This document shows, in pieces, positions 1 to 5,049 of a DNA stretch of 6,858 nt. The notes under the pieces were generated by a model. It ran no database searches, was not told where the DNA came from, and saw only the letters and a program-made list of their open reading frames with translations. Origin of the DNA: Shimia sp041624275 (GTDB lineage Bacteria > Pseudomonadota > Alphaproteobacteria > Rhodobacterales > Rhodobacteraceae); NCBI RefSeq assembly GCF_041624275.1, contig NZ_JBFJVE010000167.1:1-6858 (forward strand), written 5' to 3'. Both the position numbers and the translations under genes were made by a program. Positions within the stretch are counted from its first letter, which is position 1. Each line of letters starts with the position of its first letter.

Positions 1-274
1 GACGCCGGCCGAGCCTGCCTCCGCCTCCGCCGCCGTTGCCGGTGCCGTGCCCGCAATGGACCCGGCGCCCGCCGCGCCGCCGGCCGGGCTGCTGCACCGG
101 CTGCCGGTCTCGGCCCAGGGCGCCATGGTGGCGGCCATCGCCATCGCCGCGATCGCCCTTCTGGGCTTGCAGGTGCTTTTCGGCAGCGGCGAGCCCCGCG
201 CCACGGCGCCCGGCGATCAGGGCATCGACTGGGGGCGCTATCAGCTGTCGGAGAACCTGCGCCCGGAGGAGTGA
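1..274 (+). CDS. C-terminal part of an Ala/Pro-rich membrane-anchored protein (5' truncated)
   Basis: The reading frame is open from base 2 to the TGA at 272-274 and has G or C at almost every third codon position, so it looks like the end of a real gene that starts left of the window. About 90 residues are visible. The first ~38 are an Ala/Pro/Ser-rich low-complexity linker, residues ~40-61 form one strongly hydrophobic helix that is a likely membrane span, and a ~29-residue polar tail ends in acidic residues. A GTG (47) and an ATG (56) exist in frame but lack a convincing ribosome site, and the same codon bias continues upstream of them. I do not recognise the family. The layout (low-complexity linker, single helix, short tail) fits a protein anchored by its C-terminal end. 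It converges with motB, so nothing ties it functionally to the flagellar genes. Confidence 0.7.
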   Translation, partial: TPAEPASASAAVAGAVPAMDPAPAAPPAGLLHRLPVSAQGAMVAAIAIAAIALLGLQVLFGSGEPRATAPGDQGIDWGRYQLSENLRPEE

Positions 275-306
275 GCCGCCCACTATCCGGCGCCCAGCCA
301 ACGTCT

Positions 307-344
307 GACGGCGCAGGTGATCCCACCTGCGCCGTCCGCGTTTT
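307..344 (+). terminator. Rho-independent-type terminator after the truncated first gene
   Basis: Bases 307-319 pair perfectly with 324-336 (13 bp, GC-rich, four-base loop ATCC), and TTTT follows at 341-344 after a short GC spacer. The hairpin lies 33 bp past the stop of the left-hand gene. No T-tract follows it on the other strand, so it is oriented for + strand transcription, though the stem could also hinder motB read-through. The T-tract is short and slightly displaced, so termination may be incomplete. Confidence 0.7.
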
Positions 345-359
345 GATCTGGCCTGCCTG

Positions 360-1550
360 TTAGCGCAGTGCGCTGCGAAGGTTTTCGAACACCGCCTCCT
401 CGAGGATCTGCGCGGTCTCGATCGGGGCTGGCCGTTGCTTGGCCGCTGCCTTGGCCGGCGCCGGTTTGCGCTGCGCGGTGGGTTCGGCTGCGGGCTCGGG
501 CTTGGCCTGTGCCTGGGTGATCGGCTGCTCGAACTGCAGCATGATGCTGATGCGGCGGTTCGACGGGTGGCGGGGGTCGTCCTTCACATAGGGGTCGGTG
601 TCGGCCATGCCCGAGACCCGCACCAGGCGGTCGCCGTCGACGCCGGCCTCGACCAGGAAACGGCGGGTGGCATTGGCGCGGTCCGAGGACAGGTCCCAGT
701 TGTCATAGGCGCGGCGGCTGGTGAAGGGCACCGAGTCGGTATGGCCGGTGATGACCATCGGGTTGGGCAGTTTCGACAGCGAGCTGCCGACCTCGGCCAG
801 AAGCTTCTCGGTGGCCGGGTTCATCGCCGACTTGCCGCTCGAGAACATCGGCTTGCCCTTCTGGTCGATGATCTGGATGCGCAGCCCTTCCGGGGTCTTC
901 TCGAAGACCACGTTCTGCTGCAACGGGCGCAGGTCGGGGTTGTCCTGCATCGCCTGCACGATCTCGGCCTGAAGGTTCTCAAAGCGGGCGTTGTCCTTGG
1001 CGCGCTCGGCATCCCGTTCGGCATCGCTGCCGTTCTGGATCTTGTCGCCGGCGGTTTCGGCGGCGGCGCGGGCCATGGCCTCGGCGGTCTCGTCCTCGTC
1101 GGTGATCTTGGCGTCATAGATCGGCTGGGCGGCGCCACCGGCGGGGTATTCGTGAATCCCCTTGTTCGAGCCAAGGACCTTTTCGTCCGGGTCCGAGGTC
1201 GGGGTGACGTCGCGCACCTCCCATTTCGCCGGCGAGGGGTCGTCGACCTTGCCGAGATCCGAGCCGCGCGCCACCACCGCGCCGTTCGAGGCGTTGAGGG
1301 TGCCGGGCGGGCCCAGCGTGGCACCGTCGAGCACGCCGCTGCCGCCGGGCAGGGTGGCATTGGTGAAATATTCGGCGATGCCGCGCAGCTTCTGCTCGTC
1401 CGACGACGACAGGATCCACATCAGCAGGAAGAAGGCCATCATCGCGGTCATGAAGTCGGCATAGGCGACTTTCCATGCGCCGCCGTGGTGCCCGTGGCCT
1501 TCGACGACTTCGATCTTGCGGATAATGTTGAGATTCGACCCAGCTGCCAT
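360..1550 (-). CDS. motB: Flagellar stator protein MotB
   Basis: MotB is the peptidoglycan-anchoring half of the MotA-MotB proton channel that drives flagellar rotation. From the chosen ATG the product has 396 aa. Residues ~26-48 form the single membrane helix with the family signature WKVAYADFMTAMMAFFLLMW, and D32 is the expected proton-carrying Asp. A long charged, Ala-rich linker (~50-215) precedes an OmpA-like peptidoglycan-binding domain (~222-340) with GHTDS at 269-273 and NWDLSSDRAN at 284-293. An Ala/Pro/Lys tail (~345-380) ends the protein. The start at 1550 is preferred over an upstream in-frame ATG at 1661 because AGG sits five bases before it and the family N-terminus begins there; the extra 37 residues look like leader sequence. 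No motA lies next to it. It is 146 bp downstream of mucR on the same strand, so it may have its own promoter. Both the linker and tail are longer than in enterobacterial MotB (about 308 aa). Confidence 0.95.
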   Translation of the reverse strand: MAAGSNLNIIRKIEVVEGHGHHGGAWKVAYADFMTAMMAFFLLMWILSSSDEQKLRGIAEYFTNATLPGGSGVLDGATLGPPGTLNASNGAVVARGSDLGKVDDPSPAKWEVRDVTPTSDPDEKVLGSNKGIHEYPAGGAAQPIYDAKITDEDETAEAMARAAAETAGDKIQNGSDAERDAERAKDNARFENLQAEIVQAMQDNPDLRPLQQNVVFEKTPEGLRIQIIDQKGKPMFSSGKSAMNPATEKLLAEVGSSLSKLPNPMVITGHTDSVPFTSRRAYDNWDLSSDRANATRRFLVEAGVDGDRLVRVSGMADTDPYVKDDPRHPSNRRISIMLQFEQPITQAQAKPEPAAEPTAQRKPAPAKAAAKQRPAPIETAQILEEAVFENLRSALR

Positions 1551-1692
1551 CTTTACCTGCCTCACATCTACCGGATGACGGTCCGATTCCAAGCGGCACG
1601 ACGGGTGTCCGCTTTCTTGAGGTTGGTTATGGAAGGGGATTGGGCCGCCAGATAGGCGCAATTAGGGCAATAGTCAGGCAGGCCCGGGGGCC

Positions 1693-1712
1693 GGTCTCAG
1701 CCGGCCGAGACC
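1693..1712. repeat. Near-perfect 20-bp palindrome across the mucR stop codon
   Basis: GGTCTC at 1693-1698 and GAGACC at 1707-1712 flank a GCCGGC-type centre. The whole 20 bp is its own reverse complement except for one symmetric pair, which would be a G-U wobble in the mucR transcript. There is no T-tract, so it is a poor classical terminator. It could protect the mucR 3' end or be chance in GC-rich coding DNA. Confidence 0.3.
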
Positions 1713-2206
1713 GATGGTTCGTCGCGGCGGTACTTGCCGAGGCCGACCTCCTTGGCATAGGCGGCCTTGCGCGCCGAATAGCTGGGCGCGACCAGCGGGA
1801 AATCCTCGGCCAGACCGAAGCGGGCGCGATACTGTTCCTCGCTCAGCCCGTGCTCGGCCTTGAGATGGCGCTTGAGCATGGTAAAGCCGCGGCCGCAGCA
1901 CAGGCAGTAGACGGCGTCTTCGGTGACGGCTTCGTCGGGGTTCAGGGCCGGGGCCGCCGGGGCGCCCGCGCCGCTGCGGCGGGCCGGGGTCGGCTGCGCC
2001 GCCGTGGCGGGTTTCGCCTTGGCGGCGGTGGCGGTCCAGTCGAGGTCGAGGCCCGACAGGCGCTGTGCCAGCTCGATGATCTCGTCGACGGTGGCCGCCT
2101 CGCGCGAGGCAAAGGCGGCGACGATCGTCGCCACCGTGCCCGTCAGGTCGCTGACGGGGGGCAGGGCCGTGCCGGGCCGGGTATCACGGGTTTCGGTGTC
2201 GGACAT
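1697..2206 (-). CDS. mucR: MucR/Ros-family zinc-finger transcriptional regulator
   Basis: The product is 169 aa and probably acts as a DNA-binding repressor or nucleoid-type silencer. Known relatives control exopolysaccharide, motility and virulence genes in alphaproteobacteria. Residues ~20-52 match the N-terminal oligomerisation region (TVATIVAAFASREAATVDEI). An Ala/Pro-rich linker follows (~58-90). The single zinc finger is C101-x2-C104-x9-H114-x4-H119 within CLCCGRGFTMLKRHLKAEH, and the family's downstream signature runs from GLSEEQYRARFGL to SARKAAYAKEVGLGKYR (120-160). All four zinc ligands are present. GAGAG a few bases before the ATG is a plausible ribosome site. The gene sits upstream of motB on the same strand. 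The linker is longer than in rhizobial MucR (roughly 140-150 aa). AT-rich stretches nearby (2735-2990, 3865-4030) are the kind of DNA MucR proteins are known to bind, which makes local or auto-regulation plausible but unproven. Confidence 0.93.
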   Translation of the reverse strand: MSDTETRDTRPGTALPPVSDLTGTVATIVAAFASREAATVDEIIELAQRLSGLDLDWTATAAKAKPATAAQPTPARRSGAGAPAAPALNPDEAVTEDAVYCLCCGRGFTMLKRHLKAEHGLSEEQYRARFGLAEDFPLVAPSYSARKAAYAKEVGLGKYRRDEPSVSAG

Positions 2207-2398
2207 GGTACTCTCTCAATCGTTGAACACGCACCTTGCGCGCCATGGGCGCCTTGCCGGGCGCCGCCTGGACTCCCTGCCGGAAACAGGCCTGCGCCTG
2301 CCGGGCAAAGACCGGCCGGATCTAGTCCTTGGTGGCCGGGGCGTTGTGTTCTTCCGCTTGCTCTCCTTTCGACATGGATTTGTTCCGAAGGGTCAAAT

Positions 2399-2680
2399 TC
2401 AATGCCGTCTCAGTCGGCGTTTTCTTGCGGCATACCAGGACGATTCTTCGCCGGTGGCGTGGTGCGTCGGAACCGAGCCCGAAATCGGCTGCATCTGCGG
2501 CAGGCGACAGGTGAGGTCGATGCGCTCTTCCAGAGCGGCGGCATCGACCACGTCCTGCGCGTTGGACAGCACTTCCCGCAGGAAGATGTCATCCTCGACC
2601 AGCGGCAGCAAAGCTTTGACCCGGGCAACGGCGTCTATCGCGTCTCGGTGCGACAGGCGGGCTGGTTTCAAAGCTGTCAT
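2399..2680 (-). CDS. Small conserved-looking hypothetical protein (93 aa)
   Basis: I do not recognise this family. The ATG at 2678-2680 is chosen because CGGAG lies about ten bases before it. An in-frame upstream ATG (2779) would extend the protein by 33 residues, but would place the start inside AT-rich promoter-like DNA. The product is soluble and predicted mostly helical: residues ~8-45 read as amphipathic helices (AIDAVARVKALLPLVEDDIFLREVL begins near residue 13), with a second acidic helix at ~45-55. A polar middle is followed by a very basic end, ARKRRLRRH. There are no membrane segments, cysteines or known catalytic motifs. It is the first gene of the leftward group, 192 bp before mucR. 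A CtrA-like site lies 72 bp upstream of its start, which suggests co-regulation with flagellar or cell-cycle genes. It is probably a small regulatory or adaptor protein, but that is a guess. Confidence 0.6.
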   Translation of the reverse strand: MTALKPARLSHRDAIDAVARVKALLPLVEDDIFLREVLSNAQDVVDAAALEERIDLTCRLPQMQPISGSVPTHHATGEESSWYAARKRRLRRH

Positions 2681-2751
2681 CTCGCGTCTCCGTTCGCGGT
2701 TGTACACGGGCGCTTCTGCGGCCCCTGCATTCACTGATATTACGGGCAAGG

Positions 2752-2766
2752 TTAAATTTAGGTCAA
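2752..2766 (-). promoter_or_regulatory. CtrA-like box upstream of the 93-aa gene
   Basis: Read on the - strand the site is TTGA-N7-TTAA followed by CC, seven of eight positions of the CtrA consensus TTAA-N7-TTAA. Its right half (TTTAACC) is identical to that of the perfect box before flaF. It lies 72 bp before the start of the 93-aa gene, about the same distance as the flaF box from flaF (64 bp). The surroundings are AT-rich, so a chance match is quite possible. Confidence 0.4.
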
Positions 2767-2799
2767 AGAATTCATCCAAGTAACAATTTGTCTATTCTG

Positions 2800-2814
2800 T
2801 AAATTCTACTTTAA
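2800..2814 (+). promoter_or_regulatory. Second degenerate CtrA-like box in the divergent region
   Basis: TAAA-N7-TTAA followed by C matches seven of eight consensus positions. It faces the response regulator gene but lies about 200 bp before its start, so it would need a long leader. It is weaker evidence than the box at 2752-2766 and could be chance. Confidence 0.28.
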
Positions 2815-2944
2815 CTGCCGAACAGGCATGGAAAACCCGCTCTTCTGGCCGAGAATTGTGCCCAGATCGCCGGCAATGCGCAGCATTTTGGAAAATCCGT
2901 CAAAACGTGTATGATGCTCCAACCGCAAAGCCTGTGGTTGCAGG

Positions 2945-2985
2945 AATTCGTGACGCCAAAACATTTGACTGTGACGCCACGAATT
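2945..2985. promoter_or_regulatory. Candidate operator: two TGACGCCA copies 21 bp apart within an imperfect inverted repeat
   Basis: TGACGCCA occurs at 2951-2958 and 2972-2979, a repeat period of exactly 21 bp, or two helical turns. The flanks AATTCG (2945-2950) and CGAATT (2980-2985) make the whole element also an inverted repeat, with 12 of 14 arm positions matching around a 13-bp spacer. The element ends 28 bp before the chosen start of the response regulator, a position suited to repression or autoregulation. The protein that binds is unknown. Tandem half-sites on one face of the helix are typical of OmpR-family regulators, usually at 10-11 bp spacing. Confidence 0.45.
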
Positions 2986-3013
2986 GTCATTGGGTGGGGG
3001 CTACTCGAATCCG

Positions 3014-3763
3014 ATGATGATCCGTGGCACTGTAAAGGGGCTGAAATCTTTGGAAACATTGGATAAAACTGCGAACCCCATCGTTATCCTCCTGGCCGTG
3101 GAAGATGCAGAAATTCGCATGTCTCTGGGCTATCTCTTTTCCGTGGTCTTCGATTACGAGGTAAAGACAAGCGCCGATTTCACCGAAATACCCGGCATGA
3201 TTGCGCAGATCGGGGCCCCGGCGGTGTTAATCGTCAGCGGCGGCGCCAGCCGCAGCCTGGCGTTGATCGCCGAGGTCAGCCGCATGCCGGCGCCGCCGCA
3301 GATCCTTGCGCTGGATCACGACTGCGACGGGGCGTTCGGGGTTGCGGCCTTTCGCGCCGGCGCCTGCGATGTGGTGCGCCCGCCCTTTGCCCTGCGCGAA
3401 ATGGCCTACCGGGTGCAGCTGCGCCTCGGGCGCCCGCCCGAGGTCGCGGGGCTGGACGAGGAAAAGGTGACCTGGGACGCCGAGGCCTTCGTCGCCAATC
3501 AGGCCCGGCTGACCACCGCCGAAGCGCAGATCGCGCGGGTGCTGATCCGCCATGACAGCGAGATCGTCAGCCGCGACGACCTCAGCCTGATGATCGACCG
3601 GCGGCCATGGAAATACGGCGACCGGAAATTCGATGTCCACGTGGCCAAGATCCGCAAGAAGTTCCATGCCGCCTTCGGCTCGCGGATCGAGGTCAAGACG
3701 GTGCGCTCGGCCGGCTACCGGCTGACCATATGTGAAGAAGGGCTGGTCGGGCAGGGGCGCTGA
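3014..3763 (+). CDS. Atypical orphan OmpR/PhoB-type response regulator with degenerate receiver
   Basis: This is a 249-aa DNA-binding transcription factor with a receiver-like domain (~22-138) and an OmpR-type winged helix (~155-238). In the latter, LTTAEAQIARVLIRH, the SRDDL turn, FDVHVAKIRKK (the recognition helix) and VKTVRSAGYRLT are all family-typical. In the receiver the first-strand acidic pair is kept (E30, D31), but the third strand reads AVLIVSGG around residues 70-77, with no Asp where the phospho-acceptor should be. The usual Lys-Pro-Phe reads RPPF (122-125), so the conserved Lys is lost. It is therefore probably phosphorylation-independent. No histidine kinase gene is adjacent. 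ATG 3014 (or 3017) is taken as the start; TTG at 3050 has a better-spaced AAAGGGG before it and would give 237 aa. The setting recalls orphan flagellar regulators such as Rem/FtcR of rhizobia and Brucella, but orthology is not claimed. Codons in the first ~200 bp are noticeably less GC-rich than in the rest. Confidence 0.88.
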   Translation: MMIRGTVKGLKSLETLDKTANPIVILLAVEDAEIRMSLGYLFSVVFDYEVKTSADFTEIPGMIAQIGAPAVLIVSGGASRSLALIAEVSRMPAPPQILALDHDCDGAFGVAAFRAGACDVVRPPFALREMAYRVQLRLGRPPEVAGLDEEKVTWDAEAFVANQARLTTAEAQIARVLIRHDSEIVSRDDLSLMIDRRPWKYGDRKFDVHVAKIRKKFHAAFGSRIEVKTVRSAGYRLTICEEGLVGQGR

Positions 3764-3790
3764 CCCCGGGCTCCGGGCCATCCGCGTGTC

Positions 3791-3820
3791 ACCGGGGGGC
3801 ACCGGGGGGCACCGGGGGGC
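3791..3820 (+). repeat. Three tandem copies of a 10-bp G-rich unit
   Basis: ACCGGGGGGC is repeated three times without any mismatch, starting 27 bp after the response regulator stop. Each unit holds six Gs, so the + strand could fold into a G-quadruplex, which needs four runs of at least three Gs. The copy number may vary between strains through slippage. Confidence 0.85.
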
Positions 3821-3886
3821 ATCGAGCCGCCCCGGAAGGACCGGCAGGTCGGCCAACTACCCCTTGTGGTCAAAAAATATGCGTCA

Positions 3887-3917
3887 ACAAGATATATGTG
3901 AAGACACAAGATATATG
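3887..3917 (+). repeat. Pair of 12-bp direct repeats in an AT-rich patch
   Basis: ACAAGATATATG occurs at 3887-3898 and 3906-3917, with starts 19 bp apart. The patch stands out against the GC-rich surroundings and carries several TpA steps. It may be a protein-binding site (for instance for MucR, which prefers AT-rich DNA with TpA steps) or the footprint of an old insertion. Confidence 0.6.
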
Positions 3918-4031
3918 AGGTTTCGCCGCGCTTGAAGTGTGGCGCGAAACCCGGCCCCCGAGCCTGTGGAAATACCTCTGGAAAAGAGGCCATTTATTCA
4001 ATGAAAACAAGATTATGATCCAAGGGTGGCA

Positions 4032-4052
4032 GATGCCTGAAAATCAGGCATC
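4032..4052. repeat. Perfect 9-bp inverted repeat with three-base loop
   Basis: GATGCCTGA (4032-4040) and TCAGGCATC (4044-4052) flank AAA. Neither strand has a T-tract after the stem, so it is not a normal terminator. It may be an operator for a dimeric regulator or a structured leader element, about 135 bp before the 166-aa gene. Confidence 0.5.
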
Positions 4053-4188
4053 ATGGCGCGGCCCGGCGGCGGGTCGGAAATCGCCGGTATTCCGGCCTGC
4101 GGGGGTTAACAATTCGGCAGTTCTTCTGGCGCGGCCGGACGGCTAGTGTAAAGGCGGGGATAAGAACAAGAACACGGGATGTCATCCG

Positions 4189-4689
4189 ATGAAAACCGAA
4201 AGCATTCTGGCGCAGATCTGGGGGCAGATGCTCGAGCTGCGGCCGGCCGGGGAAGGCTCGCCGCTGACCGAGGTTCTGGGCGCGCTGCTGAAGGTGCCGG
4301 TGGTGGCGCTGGTGTCGGACAGCGAGGTGTTCGAACCGGTGGCGATGAAGGAATGCGACGACCTGCTGCCCGGCGCGACGCTGGGCGACGTGCTGCACGA
4401 GGAGCTTGGCCTGTTCATCGAGCCGGGCGCCGTGGTGGTGCTGGAGCCCAGAAACGGACGCGGCGCGGCGATGGTCTCGGGGCATGATCTGGGGCGCAGC
4501 CTGGGGCGCATCCTTGTGGATCTGGCGGAAAGCGAGCTGAGGGCGCTGAAGAAGGAATCGCGCCCGAGGGTCTCGGCGGCGCATCACCGTCTGAGCCACC
4601 GCCTGACCGCGCGACCGGTCACGCCCGAGGGTTTCGGCCTCGAGGCCGGGCCCTTCGCCGAAAGCCGGGCCGTGCCGACGGTCAACTAG
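4189..4689 (+). CDS. Hypothetical soluble protein (166 aa)
   Basis: I do not recognise this family. The frame has strong G/C bias at third codon positions throughout, so it is a real gene. The ATG at 4189 is preceded at about ten bases by GGGAT, a weak ribosome site; another ATG at 4179 is out of frame. No signal peptide or membrane helix is seen. Residues ~1-33 look helical, followed by alternating hydrophobic strands around KVPVVALV (35-42) and PGAVVVLEP (79-87), suggesting a compact alpha/beta fold. A helix follows (~100-122), then a basic His/Arg-rich stretch (~121-143) and a disordered Gly/Pro/Ala tail. The single cysteine (C56) lies in KECDDLLPGATLGDVL. The gene stands alone between two long intergenic regions, after the orphan response regulator and before the flaF operon, so a role in flagellar regulation is possible only by position. 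Confidence 0.75.
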   Translation: MKTESILAQIWGQMLELRPAGEGSPLTEVLGALLKVPVVALVSDSEVFEPVAMKECDDLLPGATLGDVLHEELGLFIEPGAVVVLEPRNGRGAAMVSGHDLGRSLGRILVDLAESELRALKKESRPRVSAAHHRLSHRLTARPVTPEGFGLEAGPFAESRAVPTVN

Positions 4690-5049
4690 GGTCCGGCGCC
4701 TCTGTTCTTCGTGTCCGGGGCATTTTTTTCTTACGGTTGTCTTTTGGCAACGCCTGCGAGATCTTGCATCTCAGGGTTGCAAATGCCCGCCTGACCGGAT
4801 CGGTTCCGAGACCCGGACAGGGGCGAAAACGCGTTGTTTTCATGGCCCGAAAGCCCGCCCTGCCGGCGGCTCCCCTGAAAAACCGAGGGAAAACAGGCCC
4901 CCCGCGCCAAGCGCGCTCGCGGGTCCGCCACCCCGCATCGGCGCGCCCGGCCTGGCCATAATCCGAAAAGATTAATCCGGCTTTAACCACCCTGATCTAT
5001 CCTTACTCCGTGAGGCAGAATACCTAACAAAAAAAACGGAAGAAACCGA
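4690..5049. other. 360-bp intergenic region upstream of flaF
   Basis: No gene is seen. A run of seven Ts (4723-4729) follows a weak GC-rich stem (GCGCC with GGGGC, one mismatch) and may be a poor terminator for the 166-aa gene. A short TTGCA/TGCAA inverted pair lies at 4764-4768 and 4778-4782. The last 80 bp contain the CtrA box, an A8 run (5029-5036) and the flaF ribosome site. No flagellin gene or fragment was found here. Confidence 0.55.
4972..4986 (+). promoter_or_regulatory. Perfect CtrA box (TTAA-N7-TTAA) of the flaF operon promoter
   Basis: TTAA at 4972-4975 and TTAA at 4983-4986 are separated by exactly seven bases, the full consensus for CtrA, the master cell-cycle and flagellar regulator of alphaproteobacteria. 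The right half is extended to TTAACCA, as in well-characterised sites. It lies 64 bp before the flaF start codon, right for an activated promoter. By simple base counting a perfect match would arise by chance in under 1% of 360-bp stretches, and more rarely still in GC-rich DNA. I could not identify a convincing -10 element. Confidence 0.75.

Larger units (their letters stand above)
2681..3013. other. Divergent AT-rich intergenic region between the 93-aa gene and the response regulator gene
   Basis: No gene is seen here. The stretch from about 2735 to 2990 is clearly richer in A and T than the surrounding genes. It holds promoters for both directions by position, two degenerate CtrA-like boxes (2752-2766, 2800-2814) and the TGACGCCA repeat element (2945-2985). 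In-frame ORFs across it on either strand lack ribosome sites and codon bias. Confidence 0.6.
3764..4188. other. 425-bp intergenic region rich in repeats
   Basis: No credible gene is seen: the short frames here lack ribosome sites and coding bias. In order it holds three tandem G6 decamers (3791-3820), an AT-rich patch (about 3865-4030) with 12-bp direct repeats, a perfect hairpin (4032-4052), and a lone TTAAC half-site (4106-4110). The promoter of the downstream 166-aa gene must lie in the last ~100 bp, but I cannot place a -35/-10 pair with confidence. No clear terminator for the response regulator gene is visible. Confidence 0.6.

Noticed and set aside
435..1655. Long + strand open frame (406 codons) opposite motB
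   Set aside because: It is the mirror frame of motB: GC-rich DNA leaves the complementary frame open. MotB has full domain matches, while this product is low-complexity Gly/Val/Arg-rich with no recognisable domain.
2322..2375. 17-residue mini-frame on the - strand (MSKGEQAEEHNAPATKD) between the 93-aa gene and mucR
   Set aside because: It has only a weak GGA before the ATG and is too short to judge by codon bias. Ribosome profiling or conservation in relatives would be needed to accept it.
1640..2783. Overlapping + strand frames opposite mucR and the 93-aa gene
   Set aside because: They are antisense to a clear zinc-finger regulator, run through promoter-like DNA, and show no motif or ribosome site.
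3024..3041. Possible sigma-54 promoter starting TGGCAC near 3025
   Set aside because: TGGCAC is present but no TTGC-type -12 element follows at the right distance, and it lies within or right beside the chosen coding start.
3791..3917. CRISPR-like array from the nearby short repeats
   Set aside because: The repeats are 10-12 bp, of two unrelated kinds, and have no regular spacers; no cas gene is present.
3732..4146. Short + strand frames after the response regulator
   Set aside because: They run across the G-rich tandem repeats and the AT-rich patch, have no ribosome site, and show no coding bias.
4179..4487. + strand frame starting ten bases before the 166-aa gene
   Set aside because: It overlaps the 166-aa gene in another frame, gives an Arg/Gly/Ala-rich product, and stops early. 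Third-position G/C bias favours the 4189 frame.
4723..4729. T7 run as a strong terminator of the 166-aa gene
   Set aside because: The only stem before it is five pairs with a mismatch and a 16-base loop, so it is mentioned only as a possible weak terminator.
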